NCBI RefSeq assembly: GCF_006439395.2
Contig: NZ_CP083950.1
Location: forward strand, 5,507,001 to 5,571,000
Source of the DNA: Mesorhizobium sp. B4-1-4
GTDB taxonomy: Bacteria; Pseudomonadota; Alphaproteobacteria; Rhizobiales; Rhizobiaceae
Length of the DNA stretch: 64,000 nucleotides
Direction: 5' to 3'
The position numbers and the translations under genes were made by a program. Shown here one piece after another: positions 35,472 to 44,442 of the stretch. Position 1 is the stretch's first letter; each line of letters starts with the position of its first letter. The notes under the pieces were generated by a model. It did no database searches. It had not been told where the DNA came from and saw only the letters and a program-made list of their open reading frames with translations.

Positions 35472-35858
35472 GTGGCAAAAACCGAACTTGGCACAAAACG
35501 TATCGACCCTGAAACGGGCCGAAAATTCTACGACCTGAACAAGGACCCGATCGTCTCGCCCTATACAGGCAAGACCTATCCGCGTTCCTATTTCGAGGAA
35601 GGCAAGGTCGCCGCCCTCGAGGAGGAAGAGGAAGTGGCCGAGAAGGAAGTGGACGCCGAGGACGAGGAAGGCGTCGAAGTCGTCTCTCTCGAAGAGGCCG
35701 ACGATGACGCCAAGGGCGACGATCTGCCGGATCTGGGCGATGACGAGGATGTTGACCTTGGCGACGACGAGGATGACACATTCCTTGCCGACGAAGAGGA
35801 AGAGGACGACGACGTTGCCGACATGATCGGCGTCGGCGACGATGACGACGAAGTCTGA
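35472..35858 (+). CDS. TIGR02300 (FYDLN acid domain) acidic protein
   Basis: The 128-residue protein begins with a conserved head, MAKTELGTKRIDPETGRKFY followed by DLNKDPIVSPYTGKTYPRSY. The rest is almost all Glu and Asp (EEEEEVAEKEVDAEDEEG, DDEDVDLGDDEDDTF). This is the TIGR02300 family of alphaproteobacteria, whose function is unknown. Cys are absent, so the head does not bind zinc by thiols. The start is GTG at 35472, supported by the conserved MAK start; the frame runs upstream without homology. It is divergent from aroA, a conserved arrangement, and lies before tRNA-Ala. Confidence 0.9.
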   Translation: MAKTELGTKRIDPETGRKFYDLNKDPIVSPYTGKTYPRSYFEEGKVAALEEEEEVAEKEVDAEDEEGVEVVSLEEADDDAKGDDLPDLGDDEDVDLGDDEDDTFLADEEEEDDDVADMIGVGDDDDEV

Positions 35859-36031
35859 TCTGCCAGCGATGCAGGTGTTTGCACGCTTTCTCAGCCTGTG
35901 AACAAAAAGCCGTCTATAAAGGCTTGATATTGACGAAAGGCGGGGTTAGAAGCCGCCTGCACTAACGGCGCGGTGTTCCAACCCGCGCCGGATCTCTTCA
36001 CCGGAAACGGTGCCGGTTGACTGCCGGATGT

Positions 36032-36107
<76 letters not shown>

Positions 36108-36310
36108 GTCCCTTCCAGGGTCTTCAGGAAAACCCTCTGATCTCAAGCTCTTACACGGAAATGTGGTCCACGGTGGTGGCGCACGTTGAGGAGAATTTCA
36201 TCCCTCGTCCGGCGTGATGTCTCCGGCTTCGCGGCAACGTCTGTCGGTTTCGGTTGCGCGCTCCCGATGGGGCTCCCATTCAGCAAATTGCGGCGGCTAA
36301 GCTTGCGCCA

Positions 36311-36538
36311 TCAGGCAGCGTCAGCGCCGAACTCGACAGCAAACCCCGCGTCGATCGCGCTTCGCGCTATGTGGTCGCCAAGTTCCCAATCCGTGAGTTC
36401 GCACAGCGGAAACCTCTTCCTCACGGCATGAATAACCTCGAATACCGAGACGCTCGGTTTGTCGACATTGTCGATTAGGTAGCGGACAATCTCTTGGCGA
36501 ATGTCCACTGGAGCCGTCGTCTGCGCAAGTGCGGGCAT
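36311..36538 (-). CDS. Small protein of unknown function, related to its upstream neighbour
   Basis: The 75-residue product contains SVFEVIHAVRKRFPLCELTDWELGDHIARSAIDAGFAVEFGAD, of which the core VIHAVRKRFPLCELTDWELG lines up with AIRAIRTLMPACKATDRELE in the gene upstream. The two are therefore likely paralogues. It appears to be all helical. The ATG at 36538 lies 7 bases after the stop of that gene and has no clear ribosome site, which suggests coupled translation. The function is unknown. Confidence 0.5.
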   Translation of the reverse strand: MPALAQTTAPVDIRQEIVRYLIDNVDKPSVSVFEVIHAVRKRFPLCELTDWELGDHIARSAIDAGFAVEFGADAA

Positions 36539-36545
36539 CTGCGGC

Positions 36546-36791
36546 CTATGAGTGGAGCCGCGATACTGCGCTATCGGCTGGTGTCGCGTCGAAGGCGACG
36601 GGCACGTCGTGAACGATGCATGCAGCCGCGAGCAGGTCTTCCAACTCTCTGTCGGTGGCCTTGCACGCCGGCATCAGTGTTCGGATGGCTCGGATCGCCT
36701 GGGCAATGGACAGGAACCGCGCCCTGCCTCTGGAAAGCACGTAGGCCTCGGCCGCCTTTTCAACCGTGATGGTGTGGAACGTATTGGTCAT
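36546..36791 (-). CDS. Small protein of unknown function, paralogue of the next gene
   Basis: The 81-residue product contains FLSIAQAIRAIRTLMPACKA then TDRELEDLLAAACIVHDVPVAFDA, matching the pattern of the following gene: helix, Pro-x-Cys, a charged turn, helix, then a short hydrophobic end. A good ribosome site, gggagga, precedes the ATG at 36791. It lies 47 bases after a Crp-family regulator on the same strand. The start and spacing make it likely to be a real gene. I do not recognise the family. Confidence 0.55.
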   Translation of the reverse strand: MTNTFHTITVEKAAEAYVLSRGRARFLSIAQAIRAIRTLMPACKATDRELEDLLAAACIVHDVPVAFDATPADSAVSRLHS

Positions 36792-36838
36792 CCAGAGTTC
36801 CTCCCTGAGCCGGAGCCAACGCGATTTACGGACAACAT

Positions 36839-37576
36839 TCAGCTATCTGCAAGTGTATGTCCGATTGCGGACAAATCAGGCAGGCGACCGGCGAACTGGC
36901 GCTGTTCCTCCTCGCCATAGGCTCCGTGTGTGAGTTTTATCAGGCCGACGCGGTCGACAATCGTAATCTCGCCGCGCTTGGCGTGAACCAGTCCCCGATA
37001 TTCAAGCATTTGCAGGGCCGTGGTAACGCCCGGCCTCCGCGCGCCGAGCATGGTCGCCAGAAACTCGTGCGTCAGGTAGATCTTGTTTCCTTCACAGCGG
37101 TCATGAACCATGAGCAACCAGCGGGCCAATCGCTCCTCTATCTTCGAGTGGCCGTTGACCACCGCTGTTCGGGTTGCCTGGACAAGGAATGCGTTGGCAT
37201 AGCGAAGCAGGGACTCGCGAAAGCTCCGGCTGCTCGCAAGAAGCGCGCGAAGACTTTCAACCGGCAGGCACCAGCCATTGCCGGCGACCTGGATATAGGT
37301 GTCATTGGGAGACCGGTCCTGGCCGAGAACGACCGTAACCCCGGTCATGCCATCGTGGCCGACAATGCCAACCTCGCCCTGGCGCCCTCCGAACATGGTG
37401 GCTACGACCGACGCGATACCTGTCTCGGGGAAATACACATGCTGGATCGGCTGATAAGCGGTTTCCAGCGGGCTTTTGATGCCCAGTTCGACCTGACGTA
37501 TCGACGGCAGGATCGCTGCGAAATCCTCAGCCGCGAGGGTTCTCAAAACATGATTGCGAATCTGGGACTGGGACAT
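36839..37576 (-). CDS. Crp/Fnr family transcriptional regulator
   Basis: The 245-residue protein has a cyclic-nucleotide-binding-like beta barrel (HVYFPETGIASVVATMFGGR, VGHDGMTGVTVVLG) and a carboxyl Crp-type helix-turn-helix (YLTHEFLATMLGARRPGVTTALQMLEYRGLVHAK, core LATMLGARRPGVTTALQMLE). The long helix between them carries KIEERLARWLLMVHDR. There are no Cys clusters for an iron-sulfur centre, so it is not a typical Fnr. This subgroup is common in rhizobia, often many copies per genome, and the ligand is unknown. Two small related proteins follow on the same strand and may be under its control. Confidence 0.85.
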   Translation of the reverse strand: MSQSQIRNHVLRTLAAEDFAAILPSIRQVELGIKSPLETAYQPIQHVYFPETGIASVVATMFGGRQGEVGIVGHDGMTGVTVVLGQDRSPNDTYIQVAGNGWCLPVESLRALLASSRSFRESLLRYANAFLVQATRTAVVNGHSKIEERLARWLLMVHDRCEGNKIYLTHEFLATMLGARRPGVTTALQMLEYRGLVHAKRGEITIVDRVGLIKLTHGAYGEEEQRQFAGRLPDLSAIGHTLADS

Positions 37577-38054
37577 GCTCTTTCCCCGTTCCGGGCAAGA
37601 GCAAATACCCTCTCACTGTCGGCGGCATCCGAATGACTGGCGGCCGATGCGGCAGCATAGGCCTTGGAGGCCCCATTGGCAAACACTTGTGGCGGTGCGC
37701 CGGCGCACAACGGTGTCTCTCCGCAGAAGGCGATTGGATCCCAAGCTTCGGTTCCTTCGCCATGCCGCCGGAAACGCACGCCCTTGCGGCGGCTTGAGCG
37801 CATGGCCGCCGATTGGCCCATCCCCGCGGTATCCCGGGTGAAATCATCGCCGTGATACTCCCAACAGGCGAAGAGAAGGCTTTCCGGCTCGCGCAGGACG
37901 ATTGACAGCAGCGGATGTTGGCGCGGCTGACGACGGCGAGCACTTCGGCCAGACTTCGGCATGGACGCTTGTATTTGCGCGATCGCCTCGGCCTTCAGGC
38001 CGATACCATTCTTCGCATATGCTGGTCATGTCCGCTTGCGATCGAGGACGAGCG
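37577..38054. other. 478-base stretch without a confident gene
   Basis: A minus-strand frame at 37543-37962 could code 139 residues (MPKSGRSARRRQPRQHPLLS...), but it overlaps the regulator gene by 34 bases, is Arg- and Ala-rich and matches nothing I know. Other frames here are no better. I see no hairpin or promoter that stands out. Confidence 0.4.
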
Positions 38055-38729
38055 TCAGCCGAGAAGCTCGGCGGCGACTTCGAGCGTGTTGCGAAACGAC
38101 GTCTCCAGATGGTGTTCCATTGCCTGCGCCGCGCCCTCGGCATCATGTCGTTTCAGCGCGTCGAGAATGGCTTCGTGCTGCTCGATCGTCTGTTCGCCAT
38201 AGCCGGGTTTGGGAATGGCGAGATAGCGGCCGCGGTCCATCTGCGCCTTGGAGATGTCGACGGCCCGCCAGATCATCGGCAGGCCGCAGATCTCGGCGAT
38301 GGTGCGGTGAAAGACGTCGTCGAGCTGGATCGCGGTGGCGTAGCGGCCGCGCGATATTGCGAGCTTGTGCGCCGCCATATTGTCCTCCAGCAGTTCGGCG
38401 GCTGCCGGCGTGAGCTTCACCGCCGCGCGCCTGGCGCTTTCCATCTCCAGCGCCCGGCGGATGACATAGGCCTCTTCCAGGTCGGCGCGGCTGATCGGCG
38501 CGACATAGGTGCCCGTCTGTGCCAGGATCTTGACGAGGCCCTCGTCGCTGATGCGCTTGACGGCTTCCCGCACCGGCGTGCGTGAGACTCCGAGGGCCTC
38601 GGCGATCGCCACCTCATTGATCACCTCCCCGGGCTTCATCTGTCCGACGACGATCAGGTTGCGGATCTTCTGATAGATCTGATCGCGGAGCGGCAGAGCC
38701 CGATTGAGCGTCGAAGGGTCCAGGTCCAT
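38055..38729 (-). CDS. GntR family transcriptional regulator (FCD domain)
   Basis: The 224-residue regulator has an amino-terminal winged helix (residues 15-80) with INEVAIAEALGVSRTPVREAVKRISDEGLV, of which AEALGVSRTPVREAVKRISD is the GntR recognition region. The carboxyl all-helical FCD domain has DDVFHRTIAEICG and HEAILDALKRHDAEGAAQAM, where Asp and His side chains usually hold a metal and an organic acid. Such proteins control sugar acid, amino acid or organic acid catabolism. No catabolic operon is adjacent on the same strand. An AT-rich patch at 38759-38787 just upstream may be its promoter. Confidence 0.88.
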   Translation of the reverse strand: MDLDPSTLNRALPLRDQIYQKIRNLIVVGQMKPGEVINEVAIAEALGVSRTPVREAVKRISDEGLVKILAQTGTYVAPISRADLEEAYVIRRALEMESARRAAVKLTPAAAELLEDNMAAHKLAISRGRYATAIQLDDVFHRTIAEICGLPMIWRAVDISKAQMDRGRYLAIPKPGYGEQTIEQHEAILDALKRHDAEGAAQAMEHHLETSFRNTLEVAAELLG

Positions 38730-38958
38730 GGCAAATCCGTAGCTTCGTTCACCGGAAATGATCGGATTATATTAGAATGGAGATAGGAATGCATTCAATG
38801 CGCGCTCCAACCGCTCCGCGGGCAGGATCGCTGCAGTGCAGCCTGGCCGCGACGCCCTTTGCGCCAGGGTTGGTCCGCTCAGCACGACTTCGCTTACGCG
38901 CAATTTACGACCGTCGGCTACATCAGTTCCTGTCTGATTCGTCCGCGACAGGAACCCC

Positions 38959-39444
38959 ATGAGCAAAGCCCTCACGACCTTCGCACTCGTCGCCGTGCTG
39001 ACCGCCTTGCTCATGGCGCTGAGCCTGGCCGTGGCCCGACATGGCTATCCCTACGGCGTGACCGGCGTGAAACGGCTCGACGGCATTGCCGATGCGGGAA
39101 CGTTCATCCCGCTTGCCGCGGTCTATTTCTTCAGCGCGCTGCTGATGATGATCCTGCCGATCAGGGCGGCGAGCATCGTTCTCACCCACGCCGCCGACGC
39201 GATCTTCTGGACCGTGATCGTGCTGCTCGCCACCATCGTCGGCGGCCTTCTCGCCCGATGGGCCTTCGGCCAGGGCAGCGCCCTGCTGGCATTGCTGAAC
39301 TGGCGGTTCCTGTTCGCCGTGGCGATTGTCGGCTGCCACTTCGTCATGAATGAACTGCGCCGCAACGTGCTGTTGCGCAGCCTATTCTTCGTCGTCTTCG
39401 CCGTCGCGACCCTCGCCTGCCTGTTCTGGTCCTTCACGCTCTGA
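38959..39444 (+). CDS. Four-helix membrane protein of unknown function
   Basis: The 161-residue product has about four to five hydrophobic helices: TFALVAVLTALLMALSLAVA, IPLAAVYFFSALLMMILPI, AIFWTVIVLLATIVGGLLA and two near the end (FLFAVAIVGCHFVMNELRR and LFFVVFAVATLACLFWSF). I do not recognise the family. The last 11 bases overlap the end of the convergent soxG gene. The start follows caggaacccc, a fair ribosome site. Confidence 0.6.
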   Translation: MSKALTTFALVAVLTALLMALSLAVARHGYPYGVTGVKRLDGIADAGTFIPLAAVYFFSALLMMILPIRAASIVLTHAADAIFWTVIVLLATIVGGLLARWAFGQGSALLALLNWRFLFAVAIVGCHFVMNELRRNVLLRSLFFVVFAVATLACLFWSFTL

Positions 39445-39994
39445 GCGCGATCACCACTGGCTGATTTCCGGCCGCGATGTGGCCGGCCGCCTGCTCCATC
39501 CACGTCCAGAGATAGGCTGCAAGGCCACGGTCGACATGGATGCGCAGCCTATTCTCATGGCGATACACGATGGCGCTGACACCGGCGAGGGAAAGCGCCG
39601 CACTGGCGCTTGGCTGGCGCGGATCGAGCGTCGTCCCGCGTGCGATGAAAGCGTCGAGAGCCGGGCCCTCGACCTCGAACACCTGCAAGCCGGCGCTGAT
39701 CGTCGTCACCGCGAAACCTTCGCCATGCCAACCTGCGGGGATGGCGAGCGGGTTGCTTGATACGACGAGCAGCCGGTCGCGCGCCAGTCGGACCGAATAG
39801 CGTATGCCCTCTGTCAGGCCGAATGCACCGGCGGCCGTTCCATCGAACCCTGAGACCTCGGCCCATGCGGCAAGGCCGCCGCTGACCAGGCGTTGGTGCA
39901 GTCCGGTGATCGGGCTTATCTTGAGCCCCGGCACTCCGATCGTGGCGCTCTGCCAGTCCGGCGCGACGGACCATTTTTCCGCGAGATCACGCAT
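39434..39994 (-). CDS. soxG: Sarcosine oxidase gamma subunit
   Basis: This small subunit (186 residues) of heterotetrameric sarcosine oxidase is a folate-binding-like chain of the T-protein type. Typical stretches are SGGLAAWAEVSGF, GTTLDPRQPSASAALSLAGV and RLRIHVDRGLAAYLWTWMEQAA. The ATG at 39994 overlaps the soxA end by 8 bases; an upstream in-frame ATG at 40036 is less likely. It is the last gene of soxBDAG. The complex demethylates sarcosine to glycine and passes the one-carbon unit to tetrahydrofolate or releases formaldehyde. Confidence 0.85.
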   Translation of the reverse strand: MRDLAEKWSVAPDWQSATIGVPGLKISPITGLHQRLVSGGLAAWAEVSGFDGTAAGAFGLTEGIRYSVRLARDRLLVVSSNPLAIPAGWHGEGFAVTTISAGLQVFEVEGPALDAFIARGTTLDPRQPSASAALSLAGVSAIVYRHENRLRIHVDRGLAAYLWTWMEQAAGHIAAGNQPVVIALRA

Positions 39995-42866
39995 GCAGCC
40001 GGTCTCCTGCCTGGTCGAAAGCGCAAGGGGCGGCAATGGTCGCCGTGCTGACCTTGCCGAGATGCTGGATTTCGATCGTCTCCCCGTGCCGCGCCGCGCC
40101 GCGCTCGATCAGGCCAAGCGCGACCGGCCGGCCAAGCGTCGGGCTCTGGTAGCTGGAGGTGACAAAACCCTGGCTGCGCAGCCTGCCGCCGCTGCGCTTG
40201 ACGCCGTGCGCGCCGGTTGGCAGCGGCGCATCGCCTTGCGGCACCGTCAGGCCGACAAGCTGCAGCCGGTTGTCGCGTGAAGCCTCGTCGGTGAACAGCG
40301 AGCAGCGGCCGACAAATTCGGTCTGCCGTTTGGCGCGCGGCCCTTCGCTGCCGAGATCATGCGGCAGTGTGGTCCCGTCAGTGTCCTTGCCGATGACGAT
40401 GAAGCCTTTCTCCGCACGCAGGATCATCAGCGCTTCGAGGCCGATGATGGCGGCATCGAACGGCTGGCCAGCTTCGCGCAGACGGGTCCATAGGGTCTCG
40501 GCGCGGTCCGCGCGGATCGAGATTTCATAGCTCCTGTCGCCGGTAAAGCTGACGCGCGCGATGCGGACCTCGTCGCCGCCATAGCTGCCATGGCCTATCG
40601 CCATATGCGGCAGGTCTGCATCGTCGAGCGAGAGGCCAAGGCCCAACGTTTCGAGCAGCTTCCGGGCGTTCGGCCCGGAGACGGTCAGCGTTGCCATTTC
40701 GGCGGTGGCATTGTGGATATAGACGGCGCCGCGGCCAAAGCGGTCCTGGCGCCATTCCTCCAGCCGCGCATGCACCGCGGTGACATGCGAGGACGAGCAC
40801 GACACGACGAAGCGATGCTCGTCCAGCCGCACCAGCACGCCGTCATCGAACACCACGCCGTTCTCCGACAGCATGAAGCCATAGCGGCAGCGGCCCGGTT
40901 TCAGCGTCGACATCGTGTTGTAGTAGAGGAAATCGACGAATTCGGCCGCCTTCGGGCCGATCACCTCGATCTTGCCGAGCGTCGAACCGTCGAACAGCGC
41001 GACCGACTGGCGGGCGCGCAGCGCCTCGTCCTGGATGGCGCGATCCGCATCGGCATCGCGACCGCCATAGTGGGCAGGTCGCAGCCAGCCGCCATATTCC
41101 TGGAACACGGCGCCATCGGCGCGATGGATGTTTTCCAGCGGCAGCCGACGCACCGGCGCCATCAACTCGCCCCCGCGCGCACCGGCGAAGCTCGCCAGCG
41201 GCACCGGCGTGAAGGGCGGACGGTAGGTGGTGGTGCCGACCTCCGGCACCGTGCGACCGGTGATGCCTGCCATCAGCGCCAGGCCGGGCAAGTTGGAGGT
41301 CTTGCCCTGGTCGGTCGCCATGCCGAGCGTTGTGTAGCGCTTCAGATGTTCGACCGAGACAAAGTTTTCGCGCGCCGCCAGCTCGACGTCCTTCACTGTC
41401 ACATCGTTCTGGTAGTCGATCCAGATGCGCCCCTTCGAGCCGGGCACCGGCCAGGCGGCGACGATCCCGCCTGTCGCCTCCGGTCCGGTGCTGCGCGGCA
41501 TCTCGGCCTTCGTCTGGCCGAGCGATGCAACGGCGTTCTGCGAGCCTGCGAACACCTCCGACAGCGAAACCGCGCCGGCCGCGGCGCCGGCGACGGAAAT
41601 GCCATCGACCGGATCGTCCGGCAGGAAGGCGGCACGCGCCTCGCTCCAGGCAAGCTTGCCCTTGGCCTGGCCGAACAGATGAATCGTCGGCGTCCAGCCG
41701 CCCGACACCAGCACGCAGTCGGCGTCGAGCCTGGTGCCGTCGTCCAGCGTCACGCCCTCGATGCGCAGCTTGCCGTCGGCGGCGGCAAGCGATCGCCCCT
41801 TGACCAGCCGCACCTTGGTGGCTGGCATGCCGTCACGCCTGATGTCGACCAGCGTGACTTCGGCGCCGGCCTCGGAGGACGCCTCCGCCACTTCATAGGC
41901 GCTGTCATTGTTGGTGGCGACGACGATGCGCCTGCCGGCCAGCACGGCATGGCGCCTGAGATAGGCGAGCGCCGCATCCGCCGACAGGATGCCTGGCAGG
42001 TCGTTGTTGGCGAAGGGCAGCGGCCGCTCGATGGCGCCGGTCGCCAGCACGATCCGGCGCGGCCGGACCCGCCACAGCGTGTCGCGCCGGCCGTCGAAAT
42101 GACGCTGGTTCAGCCCGACCAGATTGTGGTCGTAGATGCCGAAGGCGGTGGTTGCAGGCAGGATCAGGTGGCCGCCGGCGGCAAGCTCGGCAATCGTCCC
42201 GTCGATCCAGATGGCAGCCGGCTTGCCGTCAATCTCGCCGGCGCGGTGGCCGAGCGATCCGCCCGGCTTCTGCTGGTCGTCGACCAGTGTGACGGAGAGG
42301 CCGGCGCCAGCCGCCAGCTTCGCCGCCGCCAGTCCAGCCGGTCCCGCGCCCACCACCAGAACGTCGCAATGATGGTTGATCTGGTCGGCCGAGCCCGGCG
42401 AGGTCCAGCCCTTGTCCACTTCGCCCAGCCCAGCCATGGCGCGGATGCGCGGCTCGAACATGTGCCAGTCCGGCCACATGAAGGTCTTGTAGTAGAACGC
42501 CGCTGGAATGAAGCGCGAGCAGCGGTCGAGGAAGGCGTTGCGGTCGGCGAGCGCACTGGGCGTCGCGTTGACGCTTTTTGCCACCAGCCCGTCGCGCGCC
42601 GGCTCGGTCGTGGCACGCGTGTTCGGCGTCGCACGTGGGCCGCCGACATCGACCAGCGCGTTCGGCTCCTCGACCCCGGCGCCCCAGATGCCGCGCGGCC
42701 GGTGGTATTTGAAGGAGCGGCCGACAACCGCGACGTCGTTGGCCAGTAGCGCCGAGGCGATGGTGTCGCCGGCAAAACCGTCGACGGTTCTGCCGTCGAA
42801 GCTGAATCGGATCGGGCGCGACCGGTCGATGGCGCTGCCGCCGGTGGTGAGACGCGAGGCGGTCAC
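39987..42866 (-). CDS. soxA: Sarcosine oxidase alpha subunit
   Basis: The 959-residue alpha subunit carries an NAD-binding Rossmann domain (VVGAGPAGLAAAKLAAGAGL near residue 175) and a carboxyl half like aminomethyltransferase (residues about 590-950) where tetrahydrofolate docks. The amino end has the 2Fe-2S-like fold start IRFSFDGRTVDGFAGDTIAS and the motif SFKYHRPRGIWGAGVEEPNA. RCRYGFMLSENGVVFDDGVL and RAEKGFIVIGKDTDGTTLPH mark the transferase half. The gene starts in an ATGA overlap with soxD and ends inside soxG, so all subunits are translated together. Confidence 0.93.
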   Translation of the reverse strand: MTASRLTTGGSAIDRSRPIRFSFDGRTVDGFAGDTIASALLANDVAVVGRSFKYHRPRGIWGAGVEEPNALVDVGGPRATPNTRATTEPARDGLVAKSVNATPSALADRNAFLDRCSRFIPAAFYYKTFMWPDWHMFEPRIRAMAGLGEVDKGWTSPGSADQINHHCDVLVVGAGPAGLAAAKLAAGAGLSVTLVDDQQKPGGSLGHRAGEIDGKPAAIWIDGTIAELAAGGHLILPATTAFGIYDHNLVGLNQRHFDGRRDTLWRVRPRRIVLATGAIERPLPFANNDLPGILSADAALAYLRRHAVLAGRRIVVATNNDSAYEVAEASSEAGAEVTLVDIRRDGMPATKVRLVKGRSLAAADGKLRIEGVTLDDGTRLDADCVLVSGGWTPTIHLFGQAKGKLAWSEARAAFLPDDPVDGISVAGAAAGAVSLSEVFAGSQNAVASLGQTKAEMPRSTGPEATGGIVAAWPVPGSKGRIWIDYQNDVTVKDVELAARENFVSVEHLKRYTTLGMATDQGKTSNLPGLALMAGITGRTVPEVGTTTYRPPFTPVPLASFAGARGGELMAPVRRLPLENIHRADGAVFQEYGGWLRPAHYGGRDADADRAIQDEALRARQSVALFDGSTLGKIEVIGPKAAEFVDFLYYNTMSTLKPGRCRYGFMLSENGVVFDDGVLVRLDEHRFVVSCSSSHVTAVHARLEEWRQDRFGRGAVYIHNATAEMATLTVSGPNARKLLETLGLGLSLDDADLPHMAIGHGSYGGDEVRIARVSFTGDRSYEISIRADRAETLWTRLREAGQPFDAAIIGLEALMILRAEKGFIVIGKDTDGTTLPHDLGSEGPRAKRQTEFVGRCSLFTDEASRDNRLQLVGLTVPQGDAPLPTGAHGVKRSGGRLRSQGFVTSSYQSPTLGRPVALGLIERGAARHGETIEIQHLGKVSTATIAAPCAFDQAGDRLHA

Positions 42867-43129
42867 GCCGCGTGCTCCCCGCCAAGAGCGGTCGAGGACA
42901 GCACCTCGTGCGTGACCGTGTCACGTTCCATGACGAAGAACTCGCCGCAAGTCACGTGCACCCAGATTTCGCGCGCCGCACCCTTCGGGTTGCTCCTGAG
43001 ATAGAGATAGTTTGCCCAGCGCTCGATCGGCAGATCGGCCCCGTCAGGCCGGACATTGCCGGCATCGCCGCCAAAGTGGAATTCCGTCTCGTCGCGCGGA
43101 CCGCAGAACGGGCAAGGGAAGAGCTGCAT
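42863..43129 (-). CDS. soxD: Sarcosine oxidase delta subunit
   Basis: The 88-residue delta subunit begins MQLFPCPFCGPRDETEFHFGGDAG, here seen as LFPCPFCGPRDETEFHFGGD, with the two Cys and the His of the small zinc site. WANYLYLRSNPKGAAREIWV and CGEFFVMERDT follow, both typical. The ATG at 43129 is chosen because the family starts there; the frame extends upstream without homology. It ends in a 4-base overlap with soxA. Confidence 0.93.
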   Translation of the reverse strand: MQLFPCPFCGPRDETEFHFGGDAGNVRPDGADLPIERWANYLYLRSNPKGAAREIWVHVTCGEFFVMERDTVTHEVLSSTALGGEHAA

Positions 43130-43148
43130 GATTGCCTCTGGTCCTGTC

Positions 43149-44402
43149 TTAGTGCGCGATGCCGGAGCCGGCCGCTTCATCGATCAGCCGCCCGCTGGCA
43201 AAGCGATCGAGGTCGAACGGACGGCTGATGTCGTTGTGCCTGCCCGTTGCCAGCAGGTTCGCCAGCAGCGTGCCGCCGGCGGGAATGGCCTTGAACCCGC
43301 CTGTGCCCCAGCCGCAATTGAGGAATAGATTGGGCAGCGGCGATTCACCGATGATCGGCGAGGAGTCCGGCACCACGTCGACAATGCCCGCCCATTGCCG
43401 CATCAGCTTCAACTGGCCGAAGATCGGGAACATTTCCAACAGGCCGGCAACGACGGTTTCCAGCGTCGGCAGATTGCCGCGCTGCGCATAGGAGGGGATG
43501 CGGTCAAGTCCGCCGCCAATGACGATCTCGCCCTTGTCCGACTGGCTGACATAGACGCCGGTGCCGGGCGACAGCACAACCGTGTCGAGGATCGGTTTCA
43601 CCGGCTCGGAAACGCAGGCCTGCAGCGCGTAGGAATTGATCGGCAGCCGGAAGCCGGCCTTGGCCGCCAGCACCGAGGAATGGCCGGCCACCGCCATGCC
43701 GATGCGCTCGGCGCGGATCGTGCCACGCGTCGTCCGGACGCCACGGCAGCGCCCACCCTCGATGATGAAATCGCTGATTTCGCAATTCTGGATGATGTCG
43801 ACGCCGAGCCGGCTCGCCGCCCGCGCATAACCCCAGGCGACCGCGTCGTGGCGCGCCGTTCCGGCGCGGCGCTGCCAGATGCCGCCGAACACCGGAAAGC
43901 GCGCGTCCGGTGAGAAATTGTAGATCGGCGCCACGCGCCGTACATCCTCGGGCGAAAACAGCTCCGCATCGATGCCGTTGATCTGCATGGCATTGACGGT
44001 GCGCGCGCCCATCTCCATTTCGACTGTCGAGTGGCAGAGATTGACCATGCCGCGCCGCGACAGCATGACGTTGTAGTTCAAATCCTTCGACAGGCCTTCG
44101 TAGAGCCTGTGCGCCAGCCCGTAGAGTTCGACGCTCTCCGGGTAATAATAGTTGGAGCGCACCACTGTGGTGTTGCGGCCGGTGTTGCCGCCGCCGATCC
44201 AGCCTTTTTCAAGGACCGCCACCCTGGCGATGCCGTGGTTCTTGGCCAAATAGTAGGCTGTCGCCAGCCCATGGCCGCCGCCGCCGATGACGATCGCGTC
44301 GTAGGACGGCTTCGGCTCGGGCGAGCGCCACGCCTGCTTCCAGCCGGTCTGGCCGGCCAGGCCTTCCTTGAACAGCGACAGAGCGGAATAGCGTCTGGTC
44401 AT
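43149..44402 (-). CDS. soxB: Sarcosine oxidase beta subunit
   Basis: The 417-residue beta subunit is the flavoprotein that oxidises sarcosine. FAD binds at AIVIGGGGHGLATAYYLAKN near residue 36. FMN is held covalently by a His in this family, and the matching site is TARHDAVAWGYARAA near residue 185. PDSSPIIGESPLPNLFLNCGWGTGGFKAIP marks the carboxyl end (core LFLNCGWGTGGFKAIPAGG). The gene is the first of the soxBDAG operon. A fragment of another folate-type enzyme and a TetR regulator lie upstream on the same strand. The genes glyA, folD and purU, sometimes found with it, are absent. Confidence 0.94.
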   Translation of the reverse strand: MTRRYSALSLFKEGLAGQTGWKQAWRSPEPKPSYDAIVIGGGGHGLATAYYLAKNHGIARVAVLEKGWIGGGNTGRNTTVVRSNYYYPESVELYGLAHRLYEGLSKDLNYNVMLSRRGMVNLCHSTVEMEMGARTVNAMQINGIDAELFSPEDVRRVAPIYNFSPDARFPVFGGIWQRRAGTARHDAVAWGYARAASRLGVDIIQNCEISDFIIEGGRCRGVRTTRGTIRAERIGMAVAGHSSVLAAKAGFRLPINSYALQACVSEPVKPILDTVVLSPGTGVYVSQSDKGEIVIGGGLDRIPSYAQRGNLPTLETVVAGLLEMFPIFGQLKLMRQWAGIVDVVPDSSPIIGESPLPNLFLNCGWGTGGFKAIPAGGTLLANLLATGRHNDISRPFDLDRFASGRLIDEAAGSGIAH

Positions 44403-44442
44403 GGCGTGCCGGCCAGGCCTGATTTGGGGAAGGGGGCGTGGA

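Noticed and set aside
35600..35850. Repeated GAGGAA/GACGAC tracts in the acidic protein gene taken for a DNA repeat
   Set aside because: They are the codons of the Glu/Asp-rich tail normal for the TIGR02300 family, not a separate repeat element.
37543..37962. 139-codon minus-strand frame upstream of the Crp-family gene
   Set aside because: It overlaps the regulator, has an arginine-rich, low-structure product and no known family; kept only as a note for the gap.
40590..42749. Plus-strand frame of 719 codons opposite soxA
   Set aside because: The soxA reading has all expected motifs and operon overlaps; the opposite frame has none.
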